Source: Verrucomicrobia bacterium UBA740
GTDB taxonomy: Bacteria > Verrucomicrobiota > Kiritimatiellia > RFP12 > UBA1067
Assembly (NCBI GenBank): GCA_002298665.1
Contig: DBKW01000062.1
Coordinates: forward strand, 5,288 to 13,346
Direction: 5' to 3'
Length of the DNA stretch: 8,059 bases
The notes under the pieces are model-generated. The model searched no databases and was not told where the DNA came from. It was given only the letters and a program-made list of their open reading frames with translations. This document shows positions 1 through 5,789 of the stretch, in pieces; position 1 is the stretch's first letter, and each line of letters opens with the position of its first letter. Both the position numbers and the translations under genes were made by a program.

Positions 1-40
1 GTTCCGGCGCAACGGCACCCCCGTTCCGGCGCAACGGTGC
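1..40. repeat. 22-nt-period direct repeat, at least two copies, at the window edge
   Basis: The 15-mer GTTCCGGCGCAACGG occurs at 1-15 and again, identically, at 23-37, giving a 22-nt period. The second copy with its two preceding bases contains the inverted repeat CCGTT/AACGG around a 7-nt loop. With a small C bulge the stem can be extended by GCA/TGC, spanning about 15-40. The first copy starts at base 1, so the array may continue outside the window. It lies beyond the 3' end of the pseudopilin-like gene and inside no supported ORF. Whether it is a dispersed intergenic repeat, part of a longer tandem array, or a local duplication cannot be decided here. Confidence 0.55.
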
Positions 41-191
41 AACCCTGCCCAGGGACGGGATTGCCGAAACCACGCAAGGGAACCCAACGAGAATGGTCGG
101 ACTGCTGCCGGCAGGACGCGGAGCAATCTTCAGCGCGGTGTCTCACCACGCTTGCATTTTGCCGGAGTTTTGTCCAAATTCCCGTGGAGCT
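41..191. other. Non-coding stretch beyond the operon end with small inverted repeats
   Basis: No convincing gene is seen here. Two short perfect inverted repeats are visible: CCCTG-CC-CAGGG at 43-54 and the 10-bp palindrome CTGCCGGCAG at 105-114. I checked for riboswitch-like consensus elements (cobalamin, SAM, TPP, glycine) and recognised none. The larger hairpin at 132-152 is listed separately. Confidence 0.4.
127..155 (-). terminator. Stem-loop about 40 nt past the last operon stop codon (possible terminator or 3' end)
   Basis: Bases 132-152 form a hairpin: AGCG, a C/A mismatch, GGTG, a TCT loop, then CACC and CGCT. Flanking GCAA/TTGC bases could extend it across a bulge. It sits downstream of the stop codon of the pseudopilin-like gene on the minus strand, where an operon end is expected. 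On the minus strand no T-run follows, so it is not a textbook intrinsic terminator. It could instead stabilise an mRNA 3' end or mark a Rho-dependent end. Confidence 0.3.
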
Positions 192-1556
192 TTAGTCCGC
201 CGCCTCCCAAGGAAGCGTCTGCCGGGCAGGGCGCAAGCCCGCGCTTTGCGCACGCAATTCGAGGGGATGCCCCGAACCGGGCTTGCGCCAGACGAGAAAT
301 GTGGCGCGTCCGTCCTTCAGGCGAACCGTCCGCCGCCCCGGGACAAGCCCCGCCCCGTCGAGCGTGTAGACGCCGGACGCCACGATTTCGCCCGGACCTT
401 CCAGCGAAAGGGCGACTTCCGCCCCGGAATCGGGCCGGCGAACCCCCGCCTCGTCCACCAAAAGGACGTCCACGAGTTCGCAGGCCCCGTCCGTGAGCGC
501 CGGACGGTCCGCGGCGAATGTCAAAGCCGCCGCCTTCTGGGCGGTCCGCACGCTGGCCTCCCCGATCGGGGAGCCTTCCGCATAGGCGATGACCTTCAAT
601 TCGCCGGGGCGATAGGGCACATTCCACGCCAGACGCGGCAAATTGGTGACATTCGCCGCGCCCAACGGCTCGTTGTCGACGTAAAGAAGCGCACCGTCCC
701 CCCGCGTTTCGCAGACGACCGTCACCCGCTGCCCCTCCCGGCCCGGATGCGTCCAGTCCGTCAGCAGGCGGACCGCCCGCGCCTGTTCCTGCGCCCGGAG
801 GGCCTCCCGCTGCCGGCACGCCCGCTGGATCAACGTCGCATCATCGGGGCGGACTAACCGGTGGCGCGCGTCATCCGCCGCGGCCGCCGCGCGGCGCAAT
901 TCCCCGACCTGCTTCTCGAGGGCGGCTTTCGTCTCCTTGTCCGGCGCCAGAACATAGCCGCGGTAGCGGTACGGCATCCACTCGCGCGTCCAGCCCGTAT
1001 CGCGGAAAGGTTCCTCGAAAAGTCCGGCCGCCGGCAGAATGTCGTCCGCCGTCCCGGCGCCGCGGTCGGGACCCTTCGAATACAGGACCGGCGTTTCGGA
1101 GGCCCCGTCCCACGCGTAGACATAGTCCTGCCCCCACGGGTCTTTCACCACGCGGCGGATGTACGGACCGTTCCACCCGCGTTTGCGCACCTTGTCCGAG
1201 GCGAGAAACGCCAACCCCTCCGCCGTCGTCGGATACGTCCCGACGTGGTAGCGGTAGCGTCCAAGCGCCACCGCGAGGGCGTCCACCGACTTGTGCGCCT
1301 GGAGGAGCGCCTTGGAGATGGGGGCGCGACCTCCCCGCCCCGTCGCCGACAGGACGAGCGAGCCGAGCATCAAAAGGCCGATGACGACGACGGTGTAGAA
1401 CACGAACCCCTTTTTGAAGGTGGGCGCGTTCACACCCCCCATTTCCGCCCGCTTGCGCGCGAATTCCCGGCGCACCGCCTCTATTTTCGCGCGGTGCGCG
1501 GCGCCGTTCGGCTTCTTGGGCGGGAATTTCCGGCGCAGTTCGGCGTAGTCGACCAT
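192..1556 (-). CDS. Pseudopilin-like (GspG-type) membrane protein fused to glycoside-hydrolase-2-like C-terminal Ig domains
   Basis: The product has 454 aa. Residues 1-49 form a long, basic N-terminal arm. KKG at 48-50 precedes one hydrophobic helix (about 51-71), resembling the prepilin junction, but the canonical FTLIE is replaced by FVFYT, so Glu5 is absent. Residues about 80-172 match the T2SG/GspG domain: a Y-x-x-x-x-G-x-YPT-TAEGL stretch at 101-115, W-NGPY at 128-132, DPWGQDYVY at 139-147, and a Ca-loop-like SKGPDRGAGTADD at 160-172. A charged, Ala/Arg-rich helical segment follows (about 203-265). Residues about 275-445 resemble the DUF4982 and C-terminal Ig-like domains of family 2 glycoside hydrolases: LYVDNEPLG at 291-299, WNVPYRPGELKVIAY at 311-325, and a later VDVLLVDEAGVRRPDS segment and SLEGPGEI. 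No GH2 catalytic domain is present. The ATG lies 1 nt after the phosphofructokinase stop; the only GGAG is 16 nt away, so translation is probably coupled. A role in an envelope filament or glycan-contacting surface structure is inference; the partner and substrate are unknown. Confidence 0.85.
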   Translation of the reverse strand: MVDYAELRRKFPPKKPNGAAHRAKIEAVRREFARKRAEMGGVNAPTFKKGFVFYTVVVIGLLMLGSLVLSATGRGGRAPISKALLQAHKSVDALAVALGRYRYHVGTYPTTAEGLAFLASDKVRKRGWNGPYIRRVVKDPWGQDYVYAWDGASETPVLYSKGPDRGAGTADDILPAAGLFEEPFRDTGWTREWMPYRYRGYVLAPDKETKAALEKQVGELRRAAAAADDARHRLVRPDDATLIQRACRQREALRAQEQARAVRLLTDWTHPGREGQRVTVVCETRGDGALLYVDNEPLGAANVTNLPRLAWNVPYRPGELKVIAYAEGSPIGEASVRTAQKAAALTFAADRPALTDGACELVDVLLVDEAGVRRPDSGAEVALSLEGPGEIVASGVYTLDGAGLVPGRRTVRLKDGRATFLVWRKPGSGHPLELRAQSAGLRPARQTLPWEAAD

Positions 1557-1557
1557 A

Positions 1558-2742
1558 TCAGAAGATTTCGCACTCCGGCAAGGGCCCCACGATCGGGCGC
1601 ACGTAGTCCAGAAACGCCTTCGTCACGTCGTGTCCGTTCTTGGCGATGTAGTTCGGCGGCAGACTGCGCGTGTATTTCGCCGCGTTCTGGATGGGCTGGG
1701 GCGCGAACGCGACCCGGTAGTCCTTGCCTTTTTCGCGCAAAATGGCGATGGTTCCCTTGGAAAGTTCCCCCTTCAGCGCGGCTTTCACCGCCGCCCGGCC
1801 CGCCAGACGCGCCTCTTTCTGGTCCACTTTGGACGCGATCCCCGGGAAACTGCGCTGCAGATAGCCGAACGTATCCGCCCGCACGCGCTTGACCTTCCCC
1901 GTCGCCTTCAGCGTCTTCGCCAGGTAGTCCCCCAGCGCGCCCGTGCCGGACATCTGCACATTGCCGTGGCTATCCTTCTCGCCGCCCGCGAATTGCGCGC
2001 CGATGGACCGCCCTTCGGCGTCGCGGATGCCTTCCGACACCGCCACGACGCAGCGCCCTTCCTTCTTCAGGACGGCCAGTACGTCCGCCTCGAACCGCTC
2101 CAGCGAGAACGGCACTTCCGGCAGGTAGATGAGGTGCGGACCGTCCCCCTTGTTCCGCCGCGCCAGGGCCGAAGCCGCCGTCAGAAAGCCTGCGTCGCGC
2201 CCCATGACCACGTCGATCTTCACCCCGCCCAGCGCCCGGTTGTCCAGGTCGTCCCCCATGAACGCGCACGCCACGAAGCGCGCGGCGGAACCGAACCCCG
2301 GCGTATGGTCGCAACTGCGCAGGTCGTTGTCTATCGTCTTGGGGATATGGTAGACCGTGAGCGGATAGCCCGCCTTCTCGGCCTCTTCCGCCACGATCCG
2401 CGCCGCGTCCGCCGAGTCGTTCCCGCCAATATAGAAGAAATAACCCACGTCCAACCGGCGAAACGCCTCGAAAATGGACTTGCAGTCCGCCGCGTCCGGC
2501 TTGCGGCGACAACTGCCCAGCGCCGAAGAGGGCGTCTGGGCGATGGCCTCCAACTTCGCGACGGACGGCTTGCGCAGGTCGATGTAGGCGTCGTTCAGGA
2601 TGCCCTCGATGCCGTGGCGGGCCCCGAGGATCTTGCCGATGCGCGGACTTTTGCGCGCTTCCAGAACCGCCCCCACGAGCGATTCGTTGATTACCATGCT
2701 GGGACCGCCCGACTGGGCTATGACCATGTTCATCTTCTTCAT
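1558..2742 (-). CDS. 6-phosphofructokinase, predicted pyrophosphate-dependent (PfkA superfamily)
   Basis: The product has 394 aa and is a cytoplasmic enzyme phosphorylating fructose 6-phosphate to fructose 1,6-bisphosphate. Visible motifs: an N-terminal SGGPSMVIN at 11-19 (donor-binding loop), GGND at 106-109, the catalytic PKTIDND at 134-140 with base Asp138, MGRDAG at 180-185, LPEVPF at 207-212 and the late DTFGYLQRSFPG at 290-301. In this family Asp at the fourth position of the GGDG/GGDD motif and Lys in PKTIDN mark pyrophosphate users, while ATP enzymes have Gly and PGTIDN. Both PPi markers are present (Asp109, Lys135), so PPi as donor is a firm inference. The third motif position is Asn (Asn108) rather than Asp. 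Start choice: GGAAGG lies 8 nt before the ATG. It begins 25 nt after the SurA-like gene and is followed after 1 nt by the pseudopilin-like gene. PPi-PFK is reversible, so the flux direction cannot be read from sequence. Confidence 0.93.
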   Translation of the reverse strand: MKKMNMVIAQSGGPSMVINESLVGAVLEARKSPRIGKILGARHGIEGILNDAYIDLRKPSVAKLEAIAQTPSSALGSCRRKPDAADCKSIFEAFRRLDVGYFFYIGGNDSADAARIVAEEAEKAGYPLTVYHIPKTIDNDLRSCDHTPGFGSAARFVACAFMGDDLDNRALGGVKIDVVMGRDAGFLTAASALARRNKGDGPHLIYLPEVPFSLERFEADVLAVLKKEGRCVVAVSEGIRDAEGRSIGAQFAGGEKDSHGNVQMSGTGALGDYLAKTLKATGKVKRVRADTFGYLQRSFPGIASKVDQKEARLAGRAAVKAALKGELSKGTIAILREKGKDYRVAFAPQPIQNAAKYTRSLPPNYIAKNGHDVTKAFLDYVRPIVGPLPECEIF

Positions 2743-2750
2743 TTCGTCAG

Positions 2751-2756
2751 CCTTCC
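2751..2756 (-). promoter_or_regulatory. Ribosome binding site of the phosphofructokinase gene
   Basis: The minus strand reads GGAAGG 8 nt upstream of the ATG at 2742, inside a longer GGAAGGAAGG run in the 25-nt gap after the SurA-like gene. It supports the chosen start over the nearby in-frame Met4 and Met6. Confidence 0.7.
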
Positions 2757-2767
2757 TTCCGCGGCAT

Positions 2768-3658
2768 TCAGTAGATCCGGATGTACGTTTCCGCCTTGAG
2801 GCGGTCCATCCACGCGTCGTACGCCTTCCGGCCCTTGGCTTCCTTCACGTTGCGCTCGATATCCTCATACGCCGCGGCGAACGTGCGTGTCTGGGCCGGA
2901 CGCTCCGCGTCCTTGCGCAAAAGGAAGCTCCAGCCGTCGAGGTCGACCCAGTTGCTGAGCGTTCCGACCGGCATTTTGGCGATTTCGGCGCAGATTGCGG
3001 GCTTGAACACCGCCGCGGGCACCACATTCGTCCACGCGCCGCCCTGGGTCGCATGCGAATCGGCGGACCACTTCAGCGCCACCTGGGCGAAATCGTTCGT
3101 CTTCAGCTCGTCGGACACCGCCGTCTTGAGCGCCGCCTGCTCGGGCTTGAGCAGGATGACCGAAACGTCCACCGTGCCCGGCTCGCCGTAGCGCGCGGGG
3201 TGCGCCTTGTACTCGGCGCGCATCTCGGCCGGCGTGGCCGTCACCATCTTGTCCACGATGTTCCAGCGCATCGCCCCGACGATCAGGTCCTCTTTTGTGC
3301 GCCGGCGGAAGTCCGCGAACGTGGTGCGGCTCTCGGCGAGCGAAGCGATGAGCTTGTTGCGGTCGCCCTGGAAGAAGCGGTCCGTGATCTCCTTGACGCG
3401 GTTGTCCACGACCCACTCCTGCATCGTGACCTTGGCCGTCGCGGCCGCCTTGAGGATGAGCTGACGGTCGATGAGCCGGTTGCGGTAGCGTTCGTATTCC
3501 GAGGCCGGCGCGCCGGCCCGGCGCATGTCGTCGATGACGTCGCTCCGCAGAATCGAAACATCCCCCACCGTGGCGGCGAGGCCGTCGACCTCGATCGCCG
3601 CGAGAGGCGCCGCGCACAGAATGTACGCGGCAACCCCGAACGAAAAACGGCTTTTCAT
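2768..3658 (-). CDS. SurA-like periplasmic chaperone / parvulin-fold protein, active-site histidines absent
   Basis: The product has 296 aa. A basic N-terminus and hydrophobic stretch (about 5-21) ending in Ala-rich residues look like a Sec signal peptide; Cys15 does not sit in a lipobox, so a lipoprotein is unlikely. Residues about 23-155 resemble the helical SurA N-domain (VGDVSILRSDV, then LIDRQLILKAA at 62-72). Residues about 160-250 resemble one parvulin domain: VSVILLKP at 165-172, FAQVALKWSADSHATQGGAW around 190-209, VGTLSNWV at 231-238 and DGWSFLL at 241-247. In active parvulins the first and last of these read roughly A-S-H-I-L and G-Y-H-I; here the histidines are Val167 and Ser244, suggesting a chaperone without isomerase activity. 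A C-terminal helix completes the SurA-like layout. E. coli SurA has two parvulin domains; this has one. A likely role is folding or escorting outer-membrane or exported proteins. GAGG lies 8 nt before the ATG. Confidence 0.82.
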   Translation of the reverse strand: MKSRFSFGVAAYILCAAPLAAIEVDGLAATVGDVSILRSDVIDDMRRAGAPASEYERYRNRLIDRQLILKAAATAKVTMQEWVVDNRVKEITDRFFQGDRNKLIASLAESRTTFADFRRRTKEDLIVGAMRWNIVDKMVTATPAEMRAEYKAHPARYGEPGTVDVSVILLKPEQAALKTAVSDELKTNDFAQVALKWSADSHATQGGAWTNVVPAAVFKPAICAEIAKMPVGTLSNWVDLDGWSFLLRKDAERPAQTRTFAAAYEDIERNVKEAKGRKAYDAWMDRLKAETYIRIY

Positions 3659-3676
3659 GCTGTCTGCCTCTCTCCT

Positions 3677-4963
3677 TTACAGAAGCGCCGCGATGGCCGC
3701 GCCGATCATCGGCGCATCTTCCACGGGCGGCGTGATCTCATAGTGGATGTTGCGCATCTTGACGAGCATCTGGTCCAATTCGCGCTTCACGGTCGTGGCG
3801 AACGGAATCGCCCGCGTCTTGTAGTAGGTGGAACCGTCCGCATTGATCGCCACCGGCGCCGACGCGTCCACGCCCGCGCCCGTCTTGATGACGAACGCCG
3901 CCAGATGAATCGCCGTCAAAGCCGCCGCGCGCTCGAAAACCGGAATGCCCAGCCGCCGCGCCATCCGCGCGTCGTTGGGATCCTCGAAGATCGCGTCCAG
4001 CACGTTCTCGCGCCCCGGCTTGACGTACGCCGCGCAGAAATTGTCGAAATCCATCGTCTCGAGCGCGCCCAGCCCGACGATCTTCGCCGTGGCCTTCGGC
4101 GTGAAGAAACCTTCCTTCGCCGCCGCCTTGAGGATTTCCAGCCCGATCGGACCCAGATACGCCCCCGAAATCTGCTTCTCGAGGAACTGCGCCCCCGGAT
4201 TCGCGCTCTTGTCGTCCACGGCAATGTCGAACGTGCTCCGCGCCAACTGGTTGAAGGCGCCCGATTCGGCGTTGATGATCATGGAGTCTTCGGGATCCAG
4301 ATCCGCCAGTTTGGCGATGTTGGCGTTCTTCTCGACGTACGCCGCGTTCGTTCCCGTGCCCAGGATGAAGCCGATGTAGGAAGAGTAGGTCCGGTCGCCT
4401 TCCGTCGCCTTGGCCGCCAGAAGCGTCGCGACCGTATCGTTGACGATGGCGATCTTGTCGCCCCCCGAGCGCTTGCGGAGTTCCTTGCCGACGTACTGGC
4501 CCACGATCGTCGGCGCGTCGACACCCTTCGTCCAGCGCACGAGCCGCGCGTCCAGATCGGGCGTCGCCGCGGCCGGATACGAGAAGCACCAGCCCACCTT
4601 CGTCGCGTCCGCGTACGCCGCCAGACGCTTCAACTCCGCCACGAAAGGCGCATAGAACTGCTCGGTGTCCACATGCTCCTTGGATCCCGGCATCGGCTGG
4701 TTGTGCTTCTCCTCGATCGTGGGCGGAATCGAGACCACCGCCCCGCGGAAGTTCGTGCCGCCCGCGTCAAGCACGGCGACCTTCACGCCTTGCGGAACCT
4801 TCCCCTCGACGCCGACGTAGGTCGGTATCATCATGAGGGACGAGGTCTCGCCCTTCAGCCCACGCTCCATCTCCGTCAAAAACGCGGCTATCATGGCCGA
4901 GCGGTCCAGTTCCGCAGCCGTCACGAAACCGTGAGCCGCGAGGAATTCTTCAGGCGTCTTCAT
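3677..4963 (-). CDS. Hexokinase, eukaryotic-type family
   Basis: The product has 428 aa, close to the usual single-domain hexokinase length, and transfers the ATP gamma-phosphate to glucose or a related hexose in the cytoplasm. Motifs in order: phosphate-1 loop LDAGGTNFRG at 65-74; sugar-binding FSYP at 127-130 followed by WTKG at 144-147; NDTVAT at 175-180 carrying the catalytic Asp176; phosphate-2 IGFILGTGTNAAY at 197-209; and NAESGAF at 231-237, where the sugar-contacting Glu233 is kept though the usual Trp after it is Ser. The order and spacing fit the hexokinase_1/hexokinase_2 families rather than bacterial ROK or Glk glucokinases. The first 14 nt overlap the end of rsmA; an AAAGGA 7 nt upstream supports this ATG. 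A second ATG four bases further upstream is in another frame. The gene sits two genes before phosphofructokinase, placing glycolytic steps 1 and 3 in one unit. Substrate range cannot be read from sequence. Confidence 0.95.
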   Translation of the reverse strand: MKTPEEFLAAHGFVTAAELDRSAMIAAFLTEMERGLKGETSSLMMIPTYVGVEGKVPQGVKVAVLDAGGTNFRGAVVSIPPTIEEKHNQPMPGSKEHVDTEQFYAPFVAELKRLAAYADATKVGWCFSYPAAATPDLDARLVRWTKGVDAPTIVGQYVGKELRKRSGGDKIAIVNDTVATLLAAKATEGDRTYSSYIGFILGTGTNAAYVEKNANIAKLADLDPEDSMIINAESGAFNQLARSTFDIAVDDKSANPGAQFLEKQISGAYLGPIGLEILKAAAKEGFFTPKATAKIVGLGALETMDFDNFCAAYVKPGRENVLDAIFEDPNDARMARRLGIPVFERAAALTAIHLAAFVIKTGAGVDASAPVAINADGSTYYKTRAIPFATTVKRELDQMLVKMRNIHYEITPPVEDAPMIGAAIAALL

Positions 4964-5789
4964 GCATCAGTCCTTTCGTTAGGTTTATCCAGTCTAGATT
5001 AGAGAGAGTTTCGGCTCTCGCAGTAGATTGTATCATATCTTTGAACACGTTGCCAAGTTGTTTTCTTCGGTGGGCAAACGCTTTTTTCGTCAGATTGTGG
5101 AAGAAATCGCGTTCTTCCCGCGTCAGATTCGCGTTCCGGTCATGCCGAACCAGCGTGACCACGCTCGAGCCAATCGCCGGACGCGGCCAGAAACAGCTTG
5201 CGGAAACCTTCCGCACCACCTTGACGTCGTAGTCCAGCTGCGCCCAGACGCCCGCCAGTCCGCGCGTCTTGGACCCTTCCGGCGCCGCCAGACGTTCCGC
5301 GACTTCCGTCTGCACAAGCGCCGTGACGACGGGAATTGACCGCATCTGCACGAGGTCGAGCAGAATCCGCGTCCCCGCCTGGTAGGGCAGATTCGAAACC
5401 ATGGCGTCGAACGCCCCCTCTTGCCGCGCATCAAGCGCCGCGGCCGCACGGTCCGGTCCGCGCGCCAGATAGTCCAGCGCGTCCGCGGCGACGACCGTCA
5501 AGCCGGACGGATTGGAGAGCGCGGACGCCAGCCGCGCGGCCAGAACCGGGTCCTTCTCCACCGCCGTGACCTGCGCGCCGCGGGCGAGCATCTCTTCCGT
5601 CAGCACGCCCAATCCCGGACCGATCTCCAGCACCCGCCGTCCCGCGGCGGACCCCGTCCCCAACCCGGCGTCCACGATGGCCGTGAGCGCGTTGCGGTCG
5701 ATCAGGAAGTTTTGCCCAAGAACTTTGTTCGGATGGAATCCGTTTTCTATGCACCAGGCCTTGACCTGCGTAGGACTCGTCAAATTCAT
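4950..5789 (-). CDS. rsmA: 16S rRNA (adenine1518-N6/adenine1519-N6)-dimethyltransferase RsmA/KsgA
   Basis: The product has 279 aa, the usual RsmA length. It uses S-adenosylmethionine to dimethylate two adjacent adenines in the helix 45 loop of 16S rRNA late in small-subunit assembly. Motifs: KVLGQNFLID near the N-terminus; SAM-binding EIGPGLGVLTEEML; acidic VEKDP; ADALDYL; catalytic SNLPYQAGTRIL with the expected NLPY; QTEVAERLAAPEGSK; FWPRPAIGSSVV; and the C-terminal FAHRRKQLGN. A longer in-frame reading back to 5987 exists, but those 66 extra residues lie inside the AsmA-like gene and match nothing in the family. The ATG at 5789 has AGGAG 5 nt upstream and forms an ATGA overlap with the preceding stop codon, implying translational coupling. 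The 3' end overlaps hexokinase by 14 nt. The last ~45 codons are clearly more AT-rich than the rest, as their Lys/Asn/Phe/Ile content demands. Confidence 0.96.
   Translation of the reverse strand: MNLTSPTQVKAWCIENGFHPNKVLGQNFLIDRNALTAIVDAGLGTGSAAGRRVLEIGPGLGVLTEEMLARGAQVTAVEKDPVLAARLASALSNPSGLTVVAADALDYLARGPDRAAAALDARQEGAFDAMVSNLPYQAGTRILLDLVQMRSIPVVTALVQTEVAERLAAPEGSKTRGLAGVWAQLDYDVKVVRKVSASCFWPRPAIGSSVVTLVRHDRNANLTREERDFFHNLTKKAFAHRRKQLGNVFKDMIQSTARAETLSNLDWINLTKGLMHEDA
4971..4976 (-). promoter_or_regulatory. Ribosome binding site of hexokinase, inside rsmA
   Basis: AAAGGA on the minus strand ends 7 nt before the hexokinase ATG and lies within the last codons of rsmA. It fixes the start that produces the 14-nt overlap. 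Confidence 0.65.
5027..5056 (-). promoter_or_regulatory. Possible internal sigma70 promoter for hexokinase and downstream genes
   Basis: On the minus strand TTGGCA (5056-5051) is followed after 18 nt by TACAAT (5032-5027). Each hexamer matches the sigma70 consensus at 5 of 6 positions. It lies in the AT-rich 3' end of rsmA, so a transcript would start near 5020 and give a leader of about 57 nt before the hexokinase ATG. Because the local AT-richness is also explained by the encoded RsmA C-terminus, a chance match is quite possible. Confidence 0.33.

Noticed and set aside
41..131. Riboswitch or structured RNA downstream of the operon
   Set aside because: Short inverted repeats are present, but none of the conserved cores I looked for is recognisable on either strand.
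192..1556. Active beta-galactosidase or other glycosidase
   Set aside because: Only the C-terminal Ig-like part resembles GH2 enzymes; there is no TIM-barrel or catalytic Glu region in the 454 residues.
861..1892. 343-codon open frame on the plus strand
   Set aside because: It is antisense to the pseudopilin-like gene and spans its junction with phosphofructokinase; Arg-rich with no motif.
1630..2799. 389-codon open frame on the plus strand
   Set aside because: It is antisense to the whole phosphofructokinase gene, which has unambiguous motifs on the other strand.
2600..5002. 800-codon open frame on the plus strand
   Set aside because: It is antisense to phosphofructokinase, SurA-like and hexokinase genes with clear family motifs. 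Its translation is Arg/His/Val-rich with no recognisable domain, typical of antisense frames in GC-rich DNA.
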